A DNA stretch of 5,748 nucleotides, from NCBI GenBank assembly GCA_900551555.1, contig URWC01000124.1, positions 1 through 5,748 of the forward strand, read 5' to 3'. The first letter of the stretch is position 1, and every line of letters begins with the position of its first letter. This DNA comes from an uncultured Collinsella sp. GTDB lineage: Bacteria > Actinomycetota > Coriobacteriia > Coriobacteriales > Coriobacteriaceae. The notes under the pieces are model-generated. The model was not told where the DNA came from. It did not search any database and saw nothing but the letters and a program-made list of their open reading frames with translations. This document shows positions 1 to 5,583 of this stretch, piece after piece. The position numbers were made by a program, and so were the translations under genes.

Positions 1-332
1 GGCACGGCGGAGTGCGCGTAGATCATGGTCTTGTCGGGGTCGATACCGCAGGCAAGGTAGTCCATGACCATGTTGTACACGTTGTCCTGGATGTGCTCGG
101 TCGTGTCGCGGTCAGTGATGACCTGGTAGTCGGCGATAAGTACGTTGGTCTTGGCGCCCATGTTCTGCAGCTCAACACGGCCCTTGAGGGTGCCGAAGTA
201 GTGGCCCAGGTGCAGACGGCCGGTGGGGCGGTCGCCGGTGAGCATGGTGAACTTCTCGGGCGTTTTGGCCAGGCCCTCGCGAATGGCGTTGCTCTTTTGC
301 AGCGCGACTTCGTAGCTGTTCTCGTTTGGCAT
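1..332 (-). CDS. trpS: Tryptophanyl-tRNA synthetase, N-terminal part (cut by window edge)
   Basis: Class I aminoacyl-tRNA synthetase that charges tRNA-Trp with tryptophan in the cytoplasm. The first 110 codons are present, and the rest lies beyond the left edge. Residues 32-47 read TGDRPTGRLHLGHYFG, containing the ATP-binding HIGH-type signature (HLGH, 41-44). Residues 65-76 read LIADYQVITDRD, typical of the TrpRS Rossmann fold. About 28 residues precede the usual core start, a short N-terminal extension compared with E. coli-type TrpS. I recall similar extensions in actinobacterial enzymes, but have not checked this. The ATG at 332 is preceded by an AGGAGC Shine-Dalgarno at 342-337 (4-base spacing), which supports this start. 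It lies 170 bases downstream of the wecA-like gene on the same strand. No T-box or tryptophan-rich leader peptide is visible in the gap, and no strong promoter, so read-through from wecA is possible. Confidence 0.95.
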   Translation of the reverse strand, partial: MPNENSYEVALQKSNAIREGLAKTPEKFTMLTGDRPTGRLHLGHYFGTLKGRVELQNMGAKTNVLIADYQVITDRDTTEHIQDNVYNMVMDYLACGIDPDKTMIYAHSAV

Positions 333-502
333 GATTGCTCCTAACGTATGTTCATGGGTCAAGATGATAACGCGTTTATTGGAGGGGTGGTGCGTAAGTA
401 GGCGAGGGGCGGGAGAGGGACGCGCGTGGTGCGGCATGTGCGATGGGTGCGGCGCGGCTGCGCTTGGCTAACGGTGCCTTGGCGCATCCTCGGCAGCTTG
501 CC

Positions 503-1702
503 CTAGAGCTTGTGGTGGCGCTCTTCTTTGCGCTCCTCGGCTGCCTGCTCCTCCTGCTTAAAGGCGGGGTCGTCGGGGGTGACGAGCTCGTCCTCGTGCG
601 TGCGCTTGTTGTAATGGTGGCGCAGCACGGGCTCAAACAGATGTAGATGTTTGGCAAAGGCCGCCGAGCCAATGGCGAGCACGGTAAAGATGAGCACACG
701 CATGGGCACCTCGACCTGGTTAATCGCGGCGGCGCCGGCCGAAAGCATGATGCACCAGGCATAGATGAGCAGCACGGCCTGTTTTTGGTTGTAGCCTTCT
801 TGGATTAGGCGGTGGTGGATGTGGCCCTTGTCGGCCTGCCCGATGCTAATGTGGGCGCGCCTGCGGCGCACGATGGCGCTAAACGTGTCGATGATGGGCA
901 CGCCGGCAACGATGAGCGGGATGATAAGCGAGGTGAGCGCGGCGGTGCGGCTCACGTTGAGCAGCGAGATGGAGCCCAGTGCAAAGCCCAGAAGCAGCGA
1001 CCCCGAGTCGCCCAAGAAGATGCTTGCGGGGTTGAAGTTGTAGCGCAAAAAGGCCAGACAGGCGCCAAAGAGCGCAATGGAGAGCGCGGCGGCGTCGATG
1101 CGGCCCGAGAGAACGGCCATCGAAAACATGGTGAACGAGGCAATGCCGCAGATGCCCGTGGCCAAGCCGTCGAGGCCGTCGATGAGGTTAATGATGTTGG
1201 TGAATGCCACCAGATAGATTACGGTGATGGGGTAGGCGAGCCATCCGAGCATGATCTCGCCGGGGGCAAACGGGTTGACGATGACGCCGATTTTTAGGCC
1301 GCCGATACAGGCGATGAGCGCGGCGAGGACCTGTCCGGCCAGCTTTTGCTTGGGCTTGAGCTGGGAGACGTCGTCGATAGCGCCGGTCGCAAAGATGACG
1401 GTAAAGGAGAGCGCCAGCATGGGATAGCTAATGTGAAGGCGCGGGTGCGGCACCAGGACGGGTGGCCAGCCTAGGTGCCAGGTGCCTAGGATTTGCACAA
1501 TGCAGGCAACTACCAGGCCCAAAAACACCGCCGTTCCGCCCAAACGCGGGATGGGCTTGGTGTTGATGCGGCGCTTAGAAGGATAGTCGACGGCATCGAG
1601 TTTAATTGCCAAGCGCTTGACCAGGGGCACCGCGAGGAAGGTCGTGATAAAGGCCGCCGCTGCCACGCATAGGTACGGTATGTAGCTCGGGGATGAAGCC
1701 AT
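503..1702 (-). CDS. Undecaprenyl-phosphate N-acetylhexosamine-1-phosphate transferase (WecA/TagO family)
   Basis: A polytopic membrane enzyme of the MraY/WecA family, 399 aa. Members transfer a sugar-1-phosphate from a UDP-sugar to undecaprenyl phosphate, the first step in making teichoic-acid-like or other cell-wall glycopolymers. Visible signatures are the catalytic Asp pair (D110-D111, in GAIDDVSQ), NIINLIDGLDGLA at 169-181, FLGDSG at 229-234, and HIHHRL at 294-299. The HIHH form points to WecA/TagO rather than MraY. Many hydrophobic segments run through about residue 350. The C-terminus (about 365-399) is highly charged, rich in E, K, R and H, and presumably cytoplasmic. The start is uncertain. 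The open frame extends to a TTG at 1720 (405 aa), but no ribosome site precedes it. The ATG at 1702 has a weak GGCGG 11 bases upstream, so I prefer it. UDP-GlcNAc is the likely donor, but the sequence cannot prove that, so wecA or tagO is not assigned. Confidence 0.93.
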   Translation of the reverse strand: MASSPSYIPYLCVAAAAFITTFLAVPLVKRLAIKLDAVDYPSKRRINTKPIPRLGGTAVFLGLVVACIVQILGTWHLGWPPVLVPHPRLHISYPMLALSFTVIFATGAIDDVSQLKPKQKLAGQVLAALIACIGGLKIGVIVNPFAPGEIMLGWLAYPITVIYLVAFTNIINLIDGLDGLATGICGIASFTMFSMAVLSGRIDAAALSIALFGACLAFLRYNFNPASIFLGDSGSLLLGFALGSISLLNVSRTAALTSLIIPLIVAGVPIIDTFSAIVRRRRAHISIGQADKGHIHHRLIQEGYNQKQAVLLIYAWCIMLSAGAAAINQVEVPMRVLIFTVLAIGSAAFAKHLHLFEPVLRHHYNKRTHEDELVTPDDPAFKQEEQAAEERKEERHHKL

Positions 1703-1773
1703 GAATCTAAAAACCGCCAAGCGTCGAAGGAAAAGGTCAGAAGAACGCCATGCGCAAAGGGCATAGCCGAACC

Positions 1774-1779
1774 ATAATA
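1774..1779 (-). promoter_or_regulatory. Possible -10 element for the wecA-like gene
   Basis: On the minus strand this reads TATTAT, five of six matches to TATAAT. It would start transcription near 1767 and give a leader of about 65 bases before the ATG at 1702. No good -35 box sits 16-18 bases upstream. An alternative pair, TTGGTC with TATGCC 17 bases later, overlaps the same stretch. The bases between here and the RNA candidate at 1935 contain nothing else I can name. Confidence 0.3.
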
Positions 1780-1931
1780 CTCGACCAAGGGGGGTGCATG
1801 TAATTGCACGCAGCGATAATCACGCGCTTACCAGATATTGGGATGTTGTCGATGGCTTGTCGGGATGCCGGCGGGGATCCATATGGACTGTAATGGCGAT
1901 TTTCGGCAAAAGAAAACCACCCCCCACGTTA

Positions 1932-1961
1932 CGAAAATGAACCCACCTAAAACAGGTGGGT
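1932..1961 (-). terminator. Hairpin at the 3' end of the RNA candidate, possible intrinsic terminator
   Basis: A perfect 8-base-pair stem, ACCCACCT with AGGTGGGT (1961-1954 and 1948-1941), has a five-base loop. On the minus strand it is followed by TCATTTTCG, which is a weak and interrupted U-tract. On the plus strand the bases after the stem are not T-rich, so termination, if any, is on the minus strand. The 3' arm of this hairpin can alternatively pair with the RNA's 5' end at 2110-2103. Confidence 0.45.
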
Positions 1962-2112
1962 GCCCTCATCGACTGTTCCAGCGTCCTTAACAACGAAGGA
2001 TACCTGTACTAGGCACGACTGTGTGGGCTCCCTAAATAAACGCGACGGTTCACCCAGTTGCTCCGCGGGGGGCGGAATACCTACATCATAAAGCGGCACT
2101 TTGTGGATTCCA
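1935..2112 (-). ncRNA. Structured RNA, 6S RNA-like candidate
   Basis: A protein-free stretch that folds on the minus strand into the layout of 6S RNA, which binds sigma-70-type RNA polymerase as a promoter mimic. The 5' and 3' ends pair: 2110-2103 with 1946-1939, 8 pairs with one G-U. A second closing helix pairs 2099-2095 (GUGCC) with 1964-1960 (GGCAC), and imperfect pairing may continue inward. A terminal arm pairs 2058-2051 with 2025-2018, 7 of 8. The open region carries a small hairpin on its 3' side (2000-1996 with 1988-1984, loop of 7) and a UUCCGC/GCGGAG hairpin on its 5' side (2077-2072 with 2066-2061). A helix closed by both ends, a central open region with a small 3'-side hairpin, an apical arm and about 178 nt all suit 6S RNA. 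A TAnnnT -10 box sits just upstream and a terminator-like hairpin is at the 3' end. The family name is inference by hand folding. It could instead be a long leader or riboswitch for wecA. Confidence 0.5.
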
Positions 2113-2115
2113 GTC

Positions 2116-2144
2116 TTGACATTACAAAAATCGTGTCGGACGAT
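2116..2144 (+). promoter_or_regulatory. Promoter of the radical SAM gene
   Basis: A perfect TTGACA -35 box (2116-2121), a 17-base spacer and GACGAT (2139-2144) as -10. The -10 is weak at its first base but keeps the key A and the final AT. The start point would be near 2151, giving a leader of about 78 bases before the ATG at 2229. It is back-to-back with the proposed promoter of the minus-strand RNA and shares bases 2119-2121 with it. Confidence 0.55.
2119..2124 (-). promoter_or_regulatory. -10 element proposed for the structured RNA
   Basis: Minus-strand TAATGT fits the actinobacterial TAnnnT pattern. It lies seven bases before the proposed RNA 5' end at about 2112. The -35 position (around 2147-2142, GTAATC) is poor, so the call rests mainly on spacing to the folded RNA. 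It overlaps the -35 box of the plus-strand promoter at 2116-2121. Confidence 0.3.
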
Positions 2145-2215
2145 TACGGCGCCTTAGGGACGGAGTCGTCTACGCGGCCTGGCCCTTTACGTTTGAGCTG
2201 CTGAATCGTTGTTTT

Positions 2216-2219
2216 GGAG
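2216..2219 (+). promoter_or_regulatory. Ribosome binding site that decides the radical SAM start
   Basis: GGAG ends nine bases before the ATG at 2229. An in-frame TTG at 2214 overlaps this site and has no ribosome site of its own, so the ATG is the better start. Confidence 0.7.
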
Positions 2220-2228
2220 CATGTTTTT

Positions 2229-3167
2229 ATGCCGACGTCGTTGACCGAACTTTTTTCGCCCGCCTGCCATTTGTGTCCGCGCCGTTGCGGTGCGGCGCGC
2301 GATGAGGGCGCGCGCGGCGTATGCGGTGCTAACGACACGCTCAGGGTGGCCCGCGCGGCGCTTCATATGTGGGAGGAGCCGCCTATCTCGGGTGAGGCCG
2401 GTTCGGGCACGATCTTCTTTAGCGGCTGCTCGCTTAAATGTATCTACTGCCAGAACCACGAGATCTCGACCGGCAATTTTGGCCTTGAGATTTCGCCTGA
2501 GCGCCTGGTCGAGATTATGCTGGAGCTGCAGGACCAGGGTGCCAACAACATCAATTTGGTGACGGCGACGCACTATGCGCACCTGTTGCCTGCTGCGATC
2601 GCCGCGGCACGGACGCGCGGGCTGGTCATCCCGATCGTCTACAACACGAGTGGTTACGAGCGCGCGAGTGCCGTGGCGGCGCTGGGCGACCTGGTCGATG
2701 TGTGGCTCACCGACTTTAAATATGCCGATGCCGGGCTTGCGCAGTCGCTTTCTCATATTAAGGACTATCCGCGCGTGGCCGTGTCGGGTCTGGCCCAGAT
2801 GGCGCGCGAGATCGATCGCCGCGGGGGAGAGCTGGTGGACGAGGGCGGGCTCATGAAGCGCGGCATCATCGTGCGCCATCTGGTGCTGCCGGGACATGCA
2901 GACGATTCATGCCGCGTGCTGGACCTGGTGTGGCAGACGGTGGGCGACGTGCCGATCTCGGTCATGAACCAGTACACGCCCAATGCGCTCATGCGAGAGC
3001 AGGGCGGCGAGTTGGCGCGCGCCGTGACGCGCGAGGAGTACGAGCAGGTGCTCGACCATGCCGACGACCTGGGCTTTACGACAATGTTCTGGCAAGAGGG
3101 CGGCGCGGTAGACGAGAGCTTCACCCCCGCCTTCGACACCACCGGCGTCCTCACCAGCGCAAAGTAG
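2229..3167 (+). CDS. Radical SAM protein, PflX-like (COG1313) family
   Basis: A 312-aa radical SAM enzyme that should bind a 4Fe-4S cluster and cleave S-adenosylmethionine to a 5'-deoxyadenosyl radical. The cluster motif is CSLKCIYC (C67, C71, C74). An N-terminal CHLCPRRC (C13, C16, C20) plus C32 in GVCG forms a second cysteine set, as expected for the COG1313 family related to pyruvate formate-lyase activating enzyme. WEEPPISGEAGSGTIFFSGC (48-67) and NINLVTATHY (107-116) are also family-like from memory. Length is normal and the frame is intact. The substrate is not known for this family, and no glycyl radical enzyme, AMMECR1 or Memo-like partner gene is in the window, so it looks like a single-gene unit with its own promoter. 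The next gene downstream is a tRNA with its own promoter. Confidence 0.88.
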   Translation: MPTSLTELFSPACHLCPRRCGAARDEGARGVCGANDTLRVARAALHMWEEPPISGEAGSGTIFFSGCSLKCIYCQNHEISTGNFGLEISPERLVEIMLELQDQGANNINLVTATHYAHLLPAAIAAARTRGLVIPIVYNTSGYERASAVAALGDLVDVWLTDFKYADAGLAQSLSHIKDYPRVAVSGLAQMAREIDRRGGELVDEGGLMKRGIIVRHLVLPGHADDSCRVLDLVWQTVGDVPISVMNQYTPNALMREQGGELARAVTREEYEQVLDHADDLGFTTMFWQEGGAVDESFTPAFDTTGVLTSAK

Positions 3168-3177
3168 AGCGCACGCT

Positions 3178-3212
3178 GATGATTTTTCTGGGACGGGGAT
3201 TAAAAAATCATC
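3178..3212. repeat. Inverted repeat with AT-rich arms downstream of the radical SAM gene
   Basis: Perfect 10-base arms, GATGATTTTT (3178-3187) and AAAAATCATC (3203-3212), flank a 15-base G-rich loop. No T-run follows on the plus strand and the stem is AT-rich, so it is not a typical intrinsic terminator. It starts 11 bases after the radical SAM stop codon and could stabilise the 3' end of that message, act as a weak terminator, or be a copy of a dispersed intergenic repeat. The sequence alone does not decide this. Confidence 0.55.
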
Positions 3213-3277
3213 GAGAGGATCGCCTGTTCGAAAAGTTGTCAAAATAGCCGCGCTCCAAAAAGACTGGTTATTGGGCG

Positions 3278-3305
3278 TTGACAGTTGGCGAGCCGTAGGT
3301 AAAAT
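3278..3305 (+). promoter_or_regulatory. Promoter of the tRNA-Ala gene
   Basis: A perfect TTGACA (3278-3283), a 16-base spacer and TAAAAT (3300-3305). Transcription would begin around 3312, leaving a short 5' leader of about seven bases before the tRNA at 3319. This is the strongest promoter in the window. Confidence 0.85.
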
Positions 3306-3318
3306 ATCGACTTGTCCT

Positions 3319-3391
3319 GGGGACGTAGCTCAGTTGGGAGAGCGCTGCCGTCGCATGGCAGAGGCCGAGGGTTCGACTCCCTTCGTCTCCA
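3319..3391 (+). tRNA. tRNA-Ala, anticodon CGC
   Basis: A full 73-base cloverleaf up to the discriminator base. Acceptor GGGGACG (3319-3325) pairs with CGTCTCC (3384-3390), including the G3-U70 wobble (3321 with 3388) that is the main identity signal for alanine. D stem is GCTC/GAGC (3328-3331, 3340-3343). Anticodon stem is CTGCC/GGCAG (3345-3349, 3357-3361) with loop GTCGCAT and anticodon CGC at 3352-3354, reading GCG codons. T stem is GAGGG/CCCTT with loop TTCGACT (3372-3378). The discriminator is A3391. The bases that follow are CCC, so the 3' CCA is not encoded and must be added by nucleotidyltransferase. Confidence 0.96.
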
Positions 3392-3405
3392 CCCTTGGAT
3401 TTGAT

Positions 3406-3437
3406 AAGCCGCTGACATTGTGTCGGCGGCTTTTTTT
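3406..3437 (+). terminator. Intrinsic terminator of the tRNA-Ala transcript
   Basis: An 11-base-pair GC-rich stem, AAGCCGCTGAC (3406-3416) with GTCGGCGGCTT (3422-3432), has one T-G wobble, a five-base loop and a T-run from 3431 to 3437. It begins 15 bases after the tRNA and ends 18 bases before the next start codon. Confidence 0.92.
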
Positions 3438-3455
3438 AAAAGAAAGGGCTGTACC

Positions 3456-3914
3456 ATGGCCGAGCTTGAGTCCCAACCATTGTCCGACGAGGAGCGCGCT
3501 GAGTTGGAAGAGCTCCGCGCCGAGAAGGCCCGCCGCGAGGCTCGTGAAGAGGCCCGTCGCGAGCGTGAGGAGCTGGCTGCCCTGCGTGCCGAGCGTGCGA
3601 AGGCCGAGGAGGTCGCCGCGAACGCCGCATCCGCATCGGCGCCCGCGCCCGCACCCAAGCCCGCTGCTGCGAAGCCTGCACCTGCCGCGCCCAAACCTCA
3701 GCCTAAAAAGGCCGCTCGTCCCAAGTCCGTCGAGCCTAAGCCGAGTCGTGACGAGATGACCTTTGCCCAGCGCATGGTTACCTCCAAGGAGCCTACGGGC
3801 GAGAACGAGATCCCTGGCATGGCGCCGGCTCAAAAAATCATCATCGTGCTCGCCCTCATCGCGTTTATCGTCTTTATGGTCTACACGATCACGGGCAGCA
3901 TGGGCCTGCACTAA
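3456..3914 (+). CDS. Small coiled-coil protein with one C-terminal membrane helix, function unknown
   Basis: I do not recognise a named family for this 152-aa protein. Residues about 9-53 are rich in E, R, A and L and should form a charged alpha-helical coiled coil. Residues about 54-97 are an A/P/K-rich, probably extended linker. Residues 98-126 contain a more specific stretch, including MTFAQRMVTS and ENEIPGMAPAQK, that looks conserved. A single hydrophobic helix follows (about 127-146), leaving a short tail TGSMGLH. There is no signal peptide, so the likely topology is tail-anchored with the coiled coil in the cytoplasm. The ATG at 3456 is chosen because AAAGGG (3443-3448) lies seven bases upstream. 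An in-frame GTG at 3420 falls inside the tRNA terminator. There is no room for a normal promoter between terminator and gene. pncB follows after 84 bases on the same strand. Confidence 0.8.
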   Translation: MAELESQPLSDEERAELEELRAEKARREAREEARREREELAALRAERAKAEEVAANAASASAPAPAPKPAAAKPAPAAPKPQPKKAARPKSVEPKPSRDEMTFAQRMVTSKEPTGENEIPGMAPAQKIIIVLALIAFIVFMVYTITGSMGLH

Positions 3915-3998
3915 TCTGTTCGCGCTGGGCGCCATGCCTGAACACTCTGTCCTTGTCCAACCCTCAACTTCTGCACAACGCATCCGAAAGGTCGCCCC

Positions 3999-5504
3999 AT
4001 GGCTTTGACCGACATCTCGCATCCCACCGACATTGCAATGCTCACCGATCTGTACGAGCTCACTATGGCCCAGGGCCTGTGGGAGAGCGGCAAGGCCAAT
4101 GAGCAGGGTTGTTTTACCGCGTTTTACCGCGACCATCCCTTTGGCAGCGCCTATGCCGTCATGTGCGGCACCGCCGAGCTGCCCGAGCTGGTCGAGAATC
4201 TGCGCTTTACGCCCGAGGACATCGACTACCTCGCATCGCTTGAGGCCCCTGCCGGCGGCGCGATGTTCAAGTCCGCATTCCTCGACTACCTGCGCGATTT
4301 TCGTGCGCATGTAAACATCGACGCCGTTCCCGAGGGCGAGCTCGTCTTTCCACGCGAGCCCATGGTGCGCGTCACCGGCCCCGCGCTGGAGTGCCAGCTG
4401 CTCGAGACGGCGCTGCTCAACATCGTCGGGTTCCAGACGCTTGTCGCCACCAAGACGGCGCGCGTGGTGCTCGCCGCCGACGGTCGTCCCGTGGCGGAGT
4501 TTGGCCTGCGCCGAGCCCAGGGTCCCGATGGCGGCCTGGCCGTTGCACGCGCGAGCTACGTTGCTGGCTGCTCCTCTACGTCCAATGTGCTCGCCGGCCG
4601 CCGCTACGGTATTCCCGTCTTTGGCACGCATGCGCACAGCTGGGTGATGAGCTTCGATTCCGAGCTCGAGGCCTTCCGTGCCTTTGCCAAATCGAGCCCC
4701 AAGAACTGCACGCTGCTCATCGACACCTATGACGTGCGCGAGGGCTGCGAACATGCCATTACGGTTGCCAAGGAGATGGAGGCGGTGGGCGAGCGTCTGT
4801 CGGCTATTCGTATCGACTCCGGCGACCTCGCCAAGCTCTCCAAGTATGTTCGCGGCCGTTTTGATGCCGAGGGCCTGCCCTATGTGGGGATTTCGGTTTC
4901 TAACGATCTGGATGAGTACACGATTCAGTCACTGCTCGACCAGGGCGCGCCCATCGACAGCTTTGGCGTGGGTACCAAGCTCGCGACCTGCTATGACCAG
5001 CCGGCGCTGGGCGGCGTGTACAAGCTTTCCGCCCGCCGTGCGAGCGAGGCAGATCTGTGGACACCGGTGGTCAAGCTCTCCGAGCAGCCCTACAAGCGCA
5101 CGATCCCGGGTGTGCAACGCGTGCGCCGTTATTACGACGGCTTTGGCGGACCGGTCTGCGACATGATCTACGACGAGGACCATCTGGCGGGGGAGGGCGC
5201 CGCGCGCGGCAATACCCTCGTGGCCGTGAATGATGCCGCCCTGGTGACTGATGTGTCCGAACTTGAGTATCGCGAGCTGCTGGTGCCGATCGTGCGCGAT
5301 GGCAGTGCGGTGGCTCCGCGTGAGAGCATCCAGGACGCGCGCGAGCGCTGTGCTTGGGCGCTCGATCATCTGGACGCAGCTTTCAAGCGCTTCCTGTACC
5401 CGCAGACCTATGTGGTGGGCATGGAGCAGGGCCTGGCTCAGGTGCGCGACGAGCTCGTGCGCAAGAACATGGCCGCGGCCTCTGCCTTTCCCTGGGCTCA
5501 CTAA
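3999..5504 (+). CDS. pncB: Nicotinate phosphoribosyltransferase
   Basis: A 501-aa cytoplasmic enzyme of the Preiss-Handler NAD salvage pathway, converting nicotinate and PRPP, with ATP, to nicotinate mononucleotide. Family marks in order are MLTDLYELTMAQG (14-26), EFGLRRAQGPDGG (167-179), FGTHAHSWVMSF (208-219) containing the His of the THAHSW block (likely H213) that is phosphorylated during catalysis in characterised family members, LLIDTYD (239-245), AIRIDSGDL (269-277), ISVSNDLDEY (298-307) and SFGVGTKL (321-328). The length fits the roughly 480-500-residue bacterial type, and the frame is intact. The ATG at 3999 has AAAGG (3987-3991) seven bases upstream. No intrinsic terminator lies before or after it, so co-transcription with the preceding membrane protein gene and with proB is plausible. 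An exact 10-base tandem repeat at 4111-4130 lies inside the gene without disturbing the frame. Confidence 0.95.
   Translation: MALTDISHPTDIAMLTDLYELTMAQGLWESGKANEQGCFTAFYRDHPFGSAYAVMCGTAELPELVENLRFTPEDIDYLASLEAPAGGAMFKSAFLDYLRDFRAHVNIDAVPEGELVFPREPMVRVTGPALECQLLETALLNIVGFQTLVATKTARVVLAADGRPVAEFGLRRAQGPDGGLAVARASYVAGCSSTSNVLAGRRYGIPVFGTHAHSWVMSFDSELEAFRAFAKSSPKNCTLLIDTYDVREGCEHAITVAKEMEAVGERLSAIRIDSGDLAKLSKYVRGRFDAEGLPYVGISVSNDLDEYTIQSLLDQGAPIDSFGVGTKLATCYDQPALGGVYKLSARRASEADLWTPVVKLSEQPYKRTIPGVQRVRRYYDGFGGPVCDMIYDEDHLAGEGAARGNTLVAVNDAALVTDVSELEYRELLVPIVRDGSAVAPRESIQDARERCAWALDHLDAAFKRFLYPQTYVVGMEQGLAQVRDELVRKNMAAASAFPWAH
4111..4130. repeat. Exact tandem 10-base repeat inside pncB
   Basis: GTTTTACCGC occurs twice in direct succession (4111-4120 and 4121-4130). 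Because ten is not a multiple of three, the two copies are read in different frames and give different residues around FTAFYRD. The surrounding protein looks normal for the family, so the present copy number appears to be the functional one. Confidence 0.85.
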
Positions 5505-5583
5505 TTCCTTGGGCGGTTGGGGCGAGTCACGCTCCCTTGGCCGCCAGCTCGGCCGTTCGCTGAACAGTTGATTGGTTTGACGT

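Noticed and set aside
812..1297. A 161-codon plus-strand frame inside the wecA-like gene
   Set aside because: Its composition is low-complexity and hydrophilic, and it is the reverse complement of conserved membrane-enzyme motifs, so it is not a gene.
1510..1809. A 99-codon minus-strand frame overlapping the wecA-like start
   Set aside because: It shares most of its length with the conserved N-terminus of the membrane enzyme in another frame, and it has no ribosome site or family features.
2035..2060. A T-box-like string (GGGTGAACCGTCGCG) on the minus strand
   Set aside because: It only loosely resembles the T-box consensus AGGGTGGTACCGCG. No specifier stem is evident, and the downstream gene is not an aminoacyl-tRNA synthetase or amino-acid gene. 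trpS lies more than 1.7 kb further on.
2187..2897. A 236-codon minus-strand frame opposite the radical SAM gene
   Set aside because: It has no recognisable motif and lies fully antisense to a gene with clear catalytic cysteines. It is a codon-bias shadow.
3239..3694. A 151-codon minus-strand frame rich in Ser, Arg and Ala
   Set aside because: It contains RRRESNPRPLPCDGSALP, the well-known artefact of translating the antisense of a tRNA gene, and otherwise mirrors the real coiled-coil gene.
3330..4754. A 474-codon open frame on the minus strand
   Set aside because: It runs antisense to the tRNA-Ala, its terminator, the coiled-coil gene and the first half of pncB. Long antisense frames are common in GC-rich DNA. 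Its end encodes the familiar spurious antisense-tRNA peptide (KGVEPSASAMRRQRSPN).
5505..5583. GC-rich imperfect dyad between pncB and proB
   Set aside because: The arms pair poorly and no T-run follows, so I do not call a terminator or attenuator.
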